From: Fredinandcohnia humi
Lineage (GTDB): Bacteria > Bacillota > Bacilli > Bacillales > Bacillaceae_L
Direction of reading: 5' to 3'
Length of the DNA stretch: 64,000 nt
NCBI RefSeq assembly: GCF_001439915.1
Contig: NZ_LMBW01000005.1
Location: 7,340-71,339, forward strand
The position numbers were made by a program, and so were the translations under genes. The notes under the pieces were generated by a model. That model was given only the letters and a program-made list of their open reading frames with translations, was not told the DNA's origin and did not search any database. Below are positions 46,246 through 54,630 of this stretch, one piece after another; positions within the stretch are counted from its first letter, which is position 1, and every line of letters starts with the position of its first letter.

Positions 46246-47298
46246 TTATTCACCTTTTTCTGGTCTTTGAATATCAAACTTCTCAGGTGAAATTTTTGCT
46301 ATTCCACCATCGTATAAAGCCCAGTTAACTGTAGAGGCAAGCTTTTCTACATATTCTTGTGCCTCATCCCCACTGTAGCCAAATACTTCTACACCCTTTT
46401 CATTTGCAAACTTTTTCATTGTTTCACTATCTATCGCCTTTTTGAACGCTGCATCAATTTTATCAACAACTTCTTTTGGTGTATCCTTTGGCACTGCAAT
46501 TCCGAATGATTCTCCTAAAGGAACGATTGACTTCAAATCAGGATTTACATCAAGAATAGACGGAATTGGGTCTGCTCCTTCAATTTCAAATGGCTTTTCC
46601 GTAAGAGCTGCAAGACCATTCAATTTCTTACCTCTAAGCATATCTACCATTTCCATTGATAATTGCGGAACAAGATCCACCTCACCAGAAAGCGCTGCCA
46701 AAATTGCAGGATTTCCACCTTCGTACGGTACATGCTTGTAGTCAAATCCAAGGGATGACTTTAATACTTCACTTCCGATATGTCCTCCTGTTCCAATACC
46801 TGCTGTACCAATTGATACTGAGCCAGGATTATCTTTTAAATCTTTCACAAGTTGGTTAATATCTTTGTATTTAGAATTCTCATTTACTGCAATAACGTTA
46901 GGAGAAAAAGTTGCAATCCAAATATTCCAATCCCGGTGTGTTTGTTCTGTGTATCCCATAACAGGATAACTTACAAATGCCATGAACCCATTACCTAACA
47001 TTGTATAACCATCATGTTTTTGATTCTGAACACTTAGCGTACCTACTGAACCGCTAGCACCTGGAGTATTCACAACGGAAATATTTACCCCAAGTTCCTT
47101 CGACATTTCATCTGCCAATGTTCTTGTTGTTAAATCAGTACCACCACCTGGATTAAAAGGTACAACCATGGTAATGTCTTTCTCTGGCCAATTTGATTCT
47201 TCCGCTTGAAAATTAGAAGAAATTTTCGGCCACGCTAAAGCGAGAACAACTACTACTGCAATAATAATTCCCCACATAATTCCGTTTTTCTTTTTCAT
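46246..47298 (-). CDS. tctC: Tripartite tricarboxylate transporter receptor TctC
   Basis: A 350-residue Bug-type receptor with an uncleaved-looking N-terminal anchor (IIIAVVVVLALAW) and no lipobox. ITMVVPFNPGGGTDLTTR is the family ligand-loop motif, later GTAGIGTGGHIGSE and HVPYEGGNPAILAALSGEVD. Overlaps the regulator stop by 4 bp (ATGA), with GGGGG before the start. The bound carboxylate is unknown; oxidoreductases in the operon suggest a sugar acid or related compound. Confidence 0.9.
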   Translation of the reverse strand: MKKKNGIMWGIIIAVVVVLALAWPKISSNFQAEESNWPEKDITMVVPFNPGGGTDLTTRTLADEMSKELGVNISVVNTPGASGSVGTLSVQNQKHDGYTMLGNGFMAFVSYPVMGYTEQTHRDWNIWIATFSPNVIAVNENSKYKDINQLVKDLKDNPGSVSIGTAGIGTGGHIGSEVLKSSLGFDYKHVPYEGGNPAILAALSGEVDLVPQLSMEMVDMLRGKKLNGLAALTEKPFEIEGADPIPSILDVNPDLKSIVPLGESFGIAVPKDTPKEVVDKIDAAFKKAIDSETMKKFANEKGVEVFGYSGDEAQEYVEKLASTVNWALYDGGIAKISPEKFDIQRPEKGE

Positions 47299-48344
47299 AA
47301 ATTTTCCCCCTGATCGTTTAGTTTTTTTACCGAATCGCCAGGCATTAATTCACATGAAATTTTTTCTTGGTGCCAATTCTGACTTTCAGCTTCTCCCGAT
47401 ATATTTCTTAATAAAACCTCTGCAGCCATTTCACCAATTTGTTGTTCACCTTGATTTATACAAGTAATTTTCGGTACGCTTAACTGTGCCCATGTAGGTG
47501 TACCGATTAGAACAACAGAAATCTGTTCTGGAATACTAACATTTCTTTCTCTTAAATATTGAATTGCACCTTCCGCTAGGATGTGGTGACCAAATACGAC
47601 TCCAGTGATACCTGATTCGAGGATGTTCTGCATTAAGCGATAACCCGTATCTCTTTCAAGAGAACCTAGTTGAATCCATTGCCGTTCAACAGGTAAGCCT
47701 GAATCTTCCATCGCTTTTGTATATCCATCTTTCCTGTCTTGAACGTTAATAGAGGTATCCCAGCCCACAAACCCAATTCTGTTATGCCCATTATCAATTA
47801 AGTGTTTTGTTGCTAAATAACCACTGCTGAGATTGTCCGGCCCGACGAAATCATATTTGTTAAGACCAATCAATGGTCTGTCAAGAATAACGTAAGGAAT
47901 ACCCAAGTTCCGAAGATGGTCGGTATTTTCAGTTCCCTGAATGGTCGGACTGATTATTATGCCGTCTACGCGCTGTTCAATCATTTTTTTAATAATTTCT
48001 CTTTCTCTCTCCATATCATCCACTGTGGTGCTAATCGAAATAAAATAGCCATGCCGATGCGCTACTTCTTCAATAGCAACGATAATCCTTGTGAAAAATG
48101 GATTATCAAACTGAGGAACCAACACTGAAAGAATGCCTCGCTCTTTCCCCTTTAAGCTACTTGCAACAGCACTTTTCACATAATTTAACTCCTTAGCAGC
48201 CTGAAGAACCCTTTCTCTTAATTCTGCACTGACGTAGCGCCCTTCTGAATCATTGAGAATATAAGATACTGTTGCTATAGATGTATCAGCTAACTTGGCA
48301 ACGTCTCGGAGTGTTGTATATTTCTTTTTCGCTTGTTTCTTCAG
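47295..48344 (-). CDS. LacI-family regulator with probable CTG start
   Basis: Starting at CTG 48344 the gene encodes 349 residues with a complete LacI HTH: TLRDVAKLADTSIATVSYIL, then ELRERVLQAAKELNYVKSA. The effector domain follows (ILSVLVPQFDNPFFTRII). AAGGAGG lies 9 bases before this CTG, and no ATG, GTG or TTG is available between it and the HTH. The first such codon, GTG at 48179, would delete the DNA-binding domain. ATC just before the CTG is a second possible non-standard start. Three strong palindromic operators lie just upstream, so it controls its own operon with tctCBA and the oxidoreductases. Confidence 0.8.
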   Translation of the reverse strand: MKKQAKKKYTTLRDVAKLADTSIATVSYILNDSEGRYVSAELRERVLQAAKELNYVKSAVASSLKGKERGILSVLVPQFDNPFFTRIIVAIEEVAHRHGYFISISTTVDDMEREREIIKKMIEQRVDGIIISPTIQGTENTDHLRNLGIPYVILDRPLIGLNKYDFVGPDNLSSGYLATKHLIDNGHNRIGFVGWDTSINVQDRKDGYTKAMEDSGLPVERQWIQLGSLERDTGYRLMQNILESGITGVVFGHHILAEGAIQYLRERNVSIPEQISVVLIGTPTWAQLSVPKITCINQGEQQIGEMAAEVLLRNISGEAESQNWHQEKISCELMPGDSVKKLNDQGENL

Positions 48345-48360
48345 GATTGAGCACCTCCTT

Positions 48361-48438
48361 ACAAGTAAACGTTTACTTGTTCTAATTAAAATATAGTAAA
48401 CGTTTACTTAAGAAGGCTGAAAATAGGTAAACGTTTAC
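48361..48438 (-). promoter_or_regulatory. Three phased LacI operators
   Basis: ACAAGTAAACGTTTACTTGT (48361-48380, perfect 20-bp palindrome), AGTAAACGTTTACT (48395-48408) and GTAAACGTTTAC (48427-48438). Their centres are exactly 31 bp apart both times. They lie upstream of the regulator and tct operon. CcpA could also recognise such sites. Confidence 0.8.
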
Positions 48439-48561
48439 TTGATTCATATTTTAATAGTAGCCTCAATTGGTGTCAAGTATATTTCTGAAAATAAATTTTA
48501 TTTTGTTAATTCAAGGTTTAATTAATCACTACCTTAATAAAACCCTGATTTTAAAATTTAT

Positions 48562-50394
48562 TTAGCCCCTAATTCTTCTTCTTTTATCAACAAACATTGA
48601 TCCAACGCCAGCAAGAAGCAACGCTATACCCATCAATAACATTGTAAACATTGATGTTGCTGTAACCGGAAGTTTTGAACCACTTTTATCTATTTGTTCA
48701 TTGCTATTTTTACCTTGATTTTGCTTATCATTACTACCAGGTCCTTTTCCACCTTGATTATCATCTCCGTCTTTACCAGGTCCTTTCCCACCGTCATTAT
48801 CACCCAAACCAGGTGAAACCTTTTCTAATCCATCAATCGCGTCTTGCAATGCTTTTAGTGCCTCCATTAAATCCTGTTCTGTTTTTATACTAGTTAATGC
48901 CGATACAGCTTCTTCAATCGCAGTTTGTAACACGGCAAAGGAACTATCTGTATAGACTGAATTATTATTTGTAATTGCTTTGGCCACTGCAATAAGTGTT
49001 TCTAATGGAGCTAAGTCAAGTGAAGGCGTTTTAGCTTGTGCTTCTCGAGTAATTTCAATTGTATACGTTTTTTCCACGTCATTAGCCCCTGAAACAACGA
49101 TTGATATCGTATTGATTCCAACGTTAAGAGCAATTTGTCCACTAGGTTTTCCGCTTTCTACAATTTCCCCATTAACCCGTATTACTGCCTGTGATTCTGC
49201 CTTTTTCGCTGTAACCGTTACATTTGTAACATTATTATCAACAGTTTGTGTATAGTTCGTTTTTCCTGCATAAAACTCTTCATTTAGCCCACCTGTTGAT
49301 AAATAAATCCCGCTTAAATCCGAGTAAATATCTGATCGTTTTGTTCTTTCCATTGCAATTTTCATCTTAGTAAGAAACGCTAATGTTTCTTCATAAGGTG
49401 GTTCAGCTAGATCCCCTGGATAACCTTCATCTCCGGGATTCCATAATAATTCAACAGGTACATATTCACCATTTCGCCCATACGAGCTGCTTCTCATATC
49501 TTTAAAAATTCTTTCTAAATCCATTAACTCTGTTGTTTCTGCCCCTCCTGGTTTTTTCTTCACTTGAAAGTTGTTTGAATAAGGAAGAATTAGGGCAATA
49601 TCCGAATACCAATCATAGCCTCGCGCATCAAGACTCATAAAATCTCGGTAATATCCTGTATCGTTCACAATACCAACGTTGTCTCGATCAACCCATTCTA
49701 GTAGCTGAAGCACTTGGTTGGCCATTGCTAGCATATCACCATGATTTTGAACACCAATTTCAACACTCGGATAATTCTCTTGTGCAAAGTCTGCTATTTC
49801 TTGAATGGCAGGCGTAATTCGATCTTTTGTTATTGCTTCCCAGCCTGAGCGTAAAATATCTGCAGGAGGTGGTCCGGCAAACACCCTGATGACAGGTGCC
49901 CCCATTTCAGCTGCAACTTGAATATAAAATTTTGTTCTCTCAATATCTAGCTCTCGTCTTTTTTGATTCGGGTCCGCAAAGTTATTTTGAATTCCAGTAC
50001 CGCTTATTGCAATCCCTAAGTTATCGCTATATTCTTTAATGCTCTTAGCAAATGCAAGAATTTCCTTCTGTTGTTCTTCTGTTGGCATGGCTGTATTACT
50101 ATAACCAGGAATGTAATAAGCTGTGATATCCACTGCATCAAACCCATTTTCATGTGCCCACTTGATTGCCTCAATAGTTTTCATTGGTTCCGGTGAGGTA
50201 CGTCCCTGAATCCATGAGTTTAAATTCATATTAAATGTATACAAATTCAGACTTGTTTTATAAATGGCAGGGCCTGACCCCAAGTGCGGCAACGCTTTAT
50301 CACACTGAGGGTCAGGCCCTTTAATTCGGTAAAGCTTCGACAATACATGGACATCCTTTGCTAGTGTTAGGGGGTAAAAAGACACATACACCAT
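48562..50394 (-). CDS. LPXTG-anchored TIM-barrel (sugar isomerase/epimerase-like) protein, 5' end disrupted
   Basis: The frame encodes 610 residues. About 47-380: xylose-isomerase-like TIM barrel (YKTSLNLYTFNMNLNSW, NGFDAVDITAYYIPGY, GAPVIRVFAGPP). About 400-455: cadherin-like beta domain. About 458-525: FIVAR-like helical repeat, then a Gly/Asp/Lys linker. The end is a sortase signal, LPVTA (from about 575), a hydrophobic stretch and KRRRIRG. A wall protein needs a signal peptide, yet residues 1-46 have none, and residues 23-44 are the translation of palindromic repeat R2. No good ribosome binding site precedes 50394 or the ATG at 50229. The original start seems lost. Confidence 0.75.
   Translation of the reverse strand: MVYVSFYPLTLAKDVHVLSKLYRIKGPDPQCDKALPHLGSGPAIYKTSLNLYTFNMNLNSWIQGRTSPEPMKTIEAIKWAHENGFDAVDITAYYIPGYSNTAMPTEEQQKEILAFAKSIKEYSDNLGIAISGTGIQNNFADPNQKRRELDIERTKFYIQVAAEMGAPVIRVFAGPPPADILRSGWEAITKDRITPAIQEIADFAQENYPSVEIGVQNHGDMLAMANQVLQLLEWVDRDNVGIVNDTGYYRDFMSLDARGYDWYSDIALILPYSNNFQVKKKPGGAETTELMDLERIFKDMRSSSYGRNGEYVPVELLWNPGDEGYPGDLAEPPYEETLAFLTKMKIAMERTKRSDIYSDLSGIYLSTGGLNEEFYAGKTNYTQTVDNNVTNVTVTAKKAESQAVIRVNGEIVESGKPSGQIALNVGINTISIVVSGANDVEKTYTIEITREAQAKTPSLDLAPLETLIAVAKAITNNNSVYTDSSFAVLQTAIEEAVSALTSIKTEQDLMEALKALQDAIDGLEKVSPGLGDNDGGKGPGKDGDDNQGGKGPGSNDKQNQGKNSNEQIDKSGSKLPVTATSMFTMLLMGIALLLAGVGSMFVDKRRRIRG
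50269..50320. repeat. Palindromic repeat family R, copy 2
   Basis: AGGGCCTGACCCC and GGGTCAGGCCCT bracket a 27-base loop. It lies inside the 5' part of the LPXTG frame, 84 bases from copy 3. Confidence 0.8.
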
Positions 50395-50403
50395 TTTTCC
50401 AGG

Positions 50404-50456
50404 AAAGGCACCTGCCCTTCACATTATCGCTTTAATTTACTGAGGGGCAGGCACTT
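50404..50456. repeat. Palindromic repeat family R, copy 3
   Basis: AGGCACCTGCCCTT and GAGGGGCAGGCACTT arms with a loop containing ttatcgctttaatttact, as in other copies. Located just beyond the stop of the DUF4386 gene. Confidence 0.75.
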
Positions 50457-50468
50457 GTGATTAAAACA

Positions 50469-51167
50469 CTAATTCACTTTTAGTTTTTCAAGATTTTGAT
50501 TATGAAATCCCTTTACAATTAACCAGACAGCCAAACTCATCTCATAAACGCCCACAGGTAGAGCAATGAGTCCTTTTGCTGTAGAGACAGGTTCTACTAT
50601 ACCAAACATGTCTAATAAACCCGCGATGAATACCAAAATGGCTGTAACCATCCCAAATTGAGCTAACGTTCTTGGCACTAAACCTGTTCTGAAAAGTAAA
50701 TAACTATACATGATTGTATTTAAGCCTAACATCAAATTTGGCCCTAACATAAAAGTCCAACGATGAAAAGATTGTAACATTAAACCTAAAGCCTGAAGTT
50801 TTTCACTTTCTAAGTTGCCTGTTTCATAATACATACTAAGATGCAATAAACCTAATATGCTTACCAAGCCTATTGCGATAAAAACTGCTTCCATAAATCG
50901 GAAAAAAAGATAACCTAGTGCAATATGTTCATTCCAACGACGAAGATATGGAAACAGCATGACAGCCGTCCCAACAGCGGCTACTACAAGAAACAGATCA
51001 TTTAGTACTCCAATCAAAACCTTTGTTTCAAACCCATCTACCACAGACGTATACCATTGTTCTGACAATACTGGTTGATAATAGACAACAGCTATGACTG
51101 AAGTGACTGCAGCTACTATATATAAAATCCCTATTATGATCCCATTCACTCGATCTCGTGTCATCAT
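50469..51167 (-). CDS. DUF4386-family membrane protein
   Basis: A 232-residue protein with six hydrophobic segments. FFRFMEAVFIAIGLVSIL and the polar GPNLMLGLNTIMYSYLLFRTGL loop-helix are typical of DUF4386 (function unknown, common in Bacilli). GGAGGTAAAG precedes ATG-ATG. It is divergent from an AraC/GyrI-type regulator 98 bp away, so the two are probably linked functionally, perhaps in a response to a small hydrophobic compound. Confidence 0.8.
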   Translation of the reverse strand: MMTRDRVNGIIIGILYIVAAVTSVIAVVYYQPVLSEQWYTSVVDGFETKVLIGVLNDLFLVVAAVGTAVMLFPYLRRWNEHIALGYLFFRFMEAVFIAIGLVSILGLLHLSMYYETGNLESEKLQALGLMLQSFHRWTFMLGPNLMLGLNTIMYSYLLFRTGLVPRTLAQFGMVTAILVFIAGLLDMFGIVEPVSTAKGLIALPVGVYEMSLAVWLIVKGFHNQNLEKLKVN

Positions 51168-51265
51168 CTTTACCTCCTTTGAAAAAATTATTTAGCAACT
51201 TATCTACTGTCCTATGCTATACTGATTTCGGAACATTCAAAAAATAATCAATGTGAGGGGTTATT

Positions 51266-52135
51266 ATGGACCATTATGAAGTAATTGAGGATGCTTTGAT
51301 TTATATAGAAAAGAATATACAACAACCTTTATCATTAGAATCTGTTGCTTATGCCTCCAACACGTCCAAATACTACTTTCATAGACTTTTTTCAGCCATG
51401 ATGGGTTGTTCATTGAACAATTACATCCTATCCAGAAGATTGAATGCATCACTACCATTAATACAAAACGAAAACTTATCCCTAACGGATATTGCTTATC
51501 AACTAAACTTTGGAACTCAATCATCATTCACCCGCGCTTTCAAACGCCAATACGGTATAACTCCAAGTTCTCTAAGAGTAAAAGATAAGACCATATCTCT
51601 AGTGCCCATACCTTCAGTGGTTAAAAGACACATCAAAAACATCAATGGTGATATTGTCACTGATTTCACCCTAACAGAATTCGAAACAATCAGGGTGAGT
51701 GGCATAGTTTTTGAAGTGGACCTGGCAACTGATGATTACAAGACGAAGATCCGCTCTCATTCAAAAATGCTACTAAATAACATTGATGAAACAATAACTG
51801 GATCATGTTATGTCATCTATTCAGACTGTCAACCAAATTCAACCCGTTTCAAGGTTCTGTTCGGGATTCCACATGATATACAGATAGATAAACCCCATTA
51901 TTTTACCGTCGATGTACCACAACTTTTCTGTGCGAAGTTCAAATATTTCGGTGATCTACTCGACATAGGTGATGTTTTAAAAACTGATTTTGCAAGATTT
52001 TTAAAAATCTCAAAGCAGGAATCTGAGAATTCACATATCGCACTCATTCAAGTTTTTGATAACATTCACAATCTTGATTCGGACTACCACATCTATACAC
52101 CTATTAAAAAACTGCCTATTGATTTAAATTTTTAA
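51266..52135 (+). CDS. AraC-family regulator with GyrI-like effector domain
   Basis: A 289-residue protein. AraC HTH at the N-terminus (PLSLESVAYASNTSKYYFHRLF and LSLTDIAYQLNFGTQSSFTRAF, then YGITPSSLR), GyrI-like small-molecule-binding domain at about 125-289 (FETIRVSGI, YFTVDVPQLFCAKFKYFG). Such proteins sense drug-like ligands. GAGGGGTTATT precedes the ATG. Divergent from the DUF4386 gene, its likely target. Confidence 0.88.
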   Translation: MDHYEVIEDALIYIEKNIQQPLSLESVAYASNTSKYYFHRLFSAMMGCSLNNYILSRRLNASLPLIQNENLSLTDIAYQLNFGTQSSFTRAFKRQYGITPSSLRVKDKTISLVPIPSVVKRHIKNINGDIVTDFTLTEFETIRVSGIVFEVDLATDDYKTKIRSHSKMLLNNIDETITGSCYVIYSDCQPNSTRFKVLFGIPHDIQIDKPHYFTVDVPQLFCAKFKYFGDLLDIGDVLKTDFARFLKISKQESENSHIALIQVFDNIHNLDSDYHIYTPIKKLPIDLNF

Positions 52136-52321
52136 TATTGATTAATAATAAGATAACAAAATTGGTTTAGTTAGACTTTCCAAATCTTGCTGTAATCAGC
52201 TAAGTGGTGGTCACAAAATGTTCCATACAAAAAATGGGATACATAACTTAACATTTTTGCGAAGTTAAAATATAGTTTTCTCAATTTGCTGCACATGGAT
52301 AAACACGGGGAAAGTCAGACA

Positions 52322-52380
52322 GGATAAGGGTTGGACATAAATAGACCCAGAAATCGGAAATGTTATTTTCACGAAAACTG
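52322..52380. repeat. Dispersed repeat family B, copy 2
   Basis: Nearly identical to 39589-39643 over about 57 bases: GATAAGGGTTGGACATAAAT, AGACCCAGAAATCGGAAATG, TTATTTTCACGAAAAC. The right-hand TGGGTCT arm is absent here. Confidence 0.75.
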
Positions 52381-52470
52381 GGCCGGATTTTGAATTGTTT
52401 ATTTAATCATTCACTTTCAAGTAATATTTGCGTTACAGCTTCAGGTGTATAGTTTGCTGAAACATATAAA

Positions 52471-52545
52471 AGAAGGAACTTGCCCCAGTCTCGTTGTACG
52501 TTTCACACACTGAGGTCGGTTCCATTAATTGTCTATATTACTATT
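52471..52545 (-). repeat. Dispersed repeat family E, copy 1 (overlaps the MNT gene end)
   Basis: On the minus strand AAAATAGTAATATAGACAAT, then TAATGGAACCGACCTCAGTG, a loop, and CTGGGGCAAGTTCCTTC. The same unit follows the Doc gene at 57009-57085. GGAAC...GTTCC arms form a terminator-like hairpin. The first bases of the unit encode the last residues of the MNT protein. Confidence 0.7.
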
Positions 52546-52878
52546 TTCAAATGTAAATTGTTGAGTTTCATCTTCACCTCTTTGATACAATACCTTCCCT
52601 ACTGTGTTAATATGCTCTTGTAATTTATGATTATTTATTTCCTCGTAGTGAAGTATGTCGAAAAAGTATGGGAGTGGATATACTTCATTTAGTAGGTCAT
52701 CGAGTTCATAAATTATTTTACTTGTAATTTTTTTTCCAACAATTGCTAGATCGACATCCGACCCTTTTTTATGGTTCCCCATTGCCCGACTTCCAAATAA
52801 AATGACGCGCTCAATTTCGTTAAAGTTTCTAATAGCCTTCAATATATAACCCAGATCACGTTCTATTAATCCATACAT
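52525..52878 (-). CDS. MNT-type nucleotidyltransferase antitoxin, pair 1
   Basis: A 117-residue minimal nucleotidyltransferase: LFGSRAMGNHKKGSDVDLAI carries G-S and D-x-D. I chose the ATG at 52878, which has AGGAG 9 bases before it and lies 4 bp after the HEPN stop. The ATG at 52905 would overlap the HEPN gene and lacks a binding site. In the MntA/HepT system the MNT partner AMPylates and silences the HEPN toxin. The last seven or so residues are encoded by repeat family E. Confidence 0.85.
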   Translation of the reverse strand: MYGLIERDLGYILKAIRNFNEIERVILFGSRAMGNHKKGSDVDLAIVGKKITSKIIYELDDLLNEVYPLPYFFDILHYEEINNHKLQEHINTVGKVLYQRGEDETQQFTFENSNIDN

Positions 52879-52882
52879 ATAC

Positions 52883-53281
52883 TCAGACTCCTGATAATCT
52901 GTCATAAAGTGATTTAAATATTGGGAAATAGAGCTCTTTGATTTCTTTTACAAACTTTTCAGCAAAGGCTTCATCATATGTATGGGTTGTTAGGTTTCTT
53001 TTTGATAAGGCATCCATCCAAATATGCCCTTCTTCTATGATTCCCATTTGGAAGGCTTGTTTAATCGTTTCTCTTGGACTTTTCACGATAAAACCTTGTG
53101 CTTCTAAATAATCCTTTAATACTTTCCATGCCAATTCAAATGTCATTTCGAAAAATTGTATGATTCCAGCCTTTTCTATTTCTGATGTTATCTCTACTTT
53201 AGAATATTTTTCTAAAAGTTTGTATGATTTCTCGAAGTTTTCAAATCTTTGTTGCCAACGTATATCTTTGAGAGGATCCAA
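52883..53281 (-). CDS. HEPN toxin (HI0074/HepT family), pair 1
   Basis: A 132-residue all-helical protein with the HEPN RNase motif R-x4-H in RNLTTHTYDEAFAEKF (about 95-110), FFEMTFELAWKVLKDYLEAQG and SPRETIKQAF, typical of nucleotidyltransferase substrate-binding proteins. TTG start, GGAGGAAATAAAA before it. First gene of the pair; the MNT gene follows. Likely RNase or tRNA-targeting toxin. Confidence 0.86.
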   Translation of the reverse strand: MDPLKDIRWQQRFENFEKSYKLLEKYSKVEITSEIEKAGIIQFFEMTFELAWKVLKDYLEAQGFIVKSPRETIKQAFQMGIIEEGHIWMDALSKRNLTTHTYDEAFAEKFVKEIKELYFPIFKSLYDRLSGV

Positions 53282-53423
53282 TTTTATTTCCTCCTTCCAA
53301 TTTAAAAAATTCCATAGCTAATACTATTTTACTTAATAGATTTATTCTCTATTTTTATTATATTTCCTGCAATTTCCTTAATTTTTTCAGAAAAAGGGAT
53401 AGGGAAGCTGTTCCTTTGCCCCA

Positions 53424-54590
53424 TCAAAACACGTATGTTGAATAACCATTCCCTTTGATTACATGCTTAAGCCGTTGATTGATCTTTTCGGAACTGAGTT
53501 TCCTTTCTTTTTGACTTTCTGCCCATACATTTATTTCATTATAACTAGGATCGTTTTCATTTTTCATAACTCTCAAATATTCTTCAAAGCCCCATGACCC
53601 TCCCACATCTTCAGGAGGTCTTTCGCCTTTTCCCTCCAGAAACGTTGCTTGGAAAACATTAGACTTTTCTACCTTTTCAAGCGTTATGGTATGTTCCCAT
53701 GAGTCTCCGAAATCATATTCATACATGACCTCGAGAGATTTTGGAAAAATCTCCTCTAGCGCAACAAATCGTTCCTGACGAATATCGGAATCTTCATGAT
53801 TTAAATATTCCAATGTTTCCGGATCATCATCCATTACAATTTGTATTGGCTTATTTTCTACTCTTTTCACGGTAAATTCATGCAAGTGATAGTTTTGCCA
53901 ATCAAAAACAGTTTGAATTATATTATGAAGATGGCTAAAGGAATAAGCTGAAGGTACGGTAACCCTTCTCCAAATGTCATGACCATCTAAATTAATTTGT
54001 ATTTTTAGTTGATAGCATTCAACATCTAATACCTCTTCCTTAGCCGTACTCTTGTCCAAACCATAAACTTTGCCCAGACAGTTTAGCATTTTTTCAACAG
54101 GATAAAACGATTCATTTTTTCCTGTTTGTTGAATAAACCTACCCGTAACGATACTTATATATTTTTGAACCTTTGTTTCTTTATCTATAAATTCTTCCAT
54201 AAATTCTATTTCACGGACGCAATTATTCATTTTAGCTACCATGCTTCTATTGGCTGTTTTAGAAAAAGAAATATCACCCATAGCCATATAACTTTCAATT
54301 ACTTCTTTACGGATACTTTCCATTCGTAAAGCCTCAGTAATTGCCTCACGGATTAGATCTTTAATATTAGAAAAATCCTTCTTACCTGGTTTGTAGATTA
54401 CGACCGGATACCTTGTTTCGTTATTCATCAAAATTATAGCCTTCCCCCTCTTAACACTGACGAAATTCGCGTGCCACGCCATAAAACTATTTGGAAATTG
54501 CTCATAGCCTTCAGCAGGAGCTAATTCACTTTCCTTTATACCGATTTTGTCAAGCAAAGCTTTTGTACATTGGATTATCATGCATTTCAT
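53424..54590 (-). CDS. DUF6933-PRiA4_ORF3 two-domain protein
   Basis: A 388-residue protein. The N-terminal 160 residues (MIIQCTKALLDKIGI, FMAWHANFVSVKRGKAIILM, YPVVIYKP) match DUF6933. The C-terminal half (YQLKIQINLDGHDIWRRVTV, FSHLHNIIQTVFDW, YEYDFGDSWEHTITLE, DVGGSWGFEEYL) is the plasmid pRiA4b ORF3-like domain, common on mobile DNA and of unknown function. The start could be 54590 or the ATG at 54581, which is better spaced from GAGAG. It lies among toxin-antitoxin genes. Confidence 0.8.
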   Translation of the reverse strand: MKCMIIQCTKALLDKIGIKESELAPAEGYEQFPNSFMAWHANFVSVKRGKAIILMNNETRYPVVIYKPGKKDFSNIKDLIREAITEALRMESIRKEVIESYMAMGDISFSKTANRSMVAKMNNCVREIEFMEEFIDKETKVQKYISIVTGRFIQQTGKNESFYPVEKMLNCLGKVYGLDKSTAKEEVLDVECYQLKIQINLDGHDIWRRVTVPSAYSFSHLHNIIQTVFDWQNYHLHEFTVKRVENKPIQIVMDDDPETLEYLNHEDSDIRQERFVALEEIFPKSLEVMYEYDFGDSWEHTITLEKVEKSNVFQATFLEGKGERPPEDVGGSWGFEEYLRVMKNENDPSYNEINVWAESQKERKLSSEKINQRLKHVIKGNGYSTYVF

Positions 54591-54630
54591 CTCTCATTCA
54601 TGTTTGTTTTGACCATTCTTCCCTTTATCT

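Noticed and set aside
47295-48179. LacI-type regulator read as a 294-residue protein from GTG 48179
   Set aside because: It would lack the DNA-binding domain, which is encoded in frame just upstream behind a strong ribosome binding site.
52525-52905. MNT gene starting at 52905
   Set aside because: That start would overlap the HEPN gene and lacks a ribosome binding site; 52878 has AGGAG.
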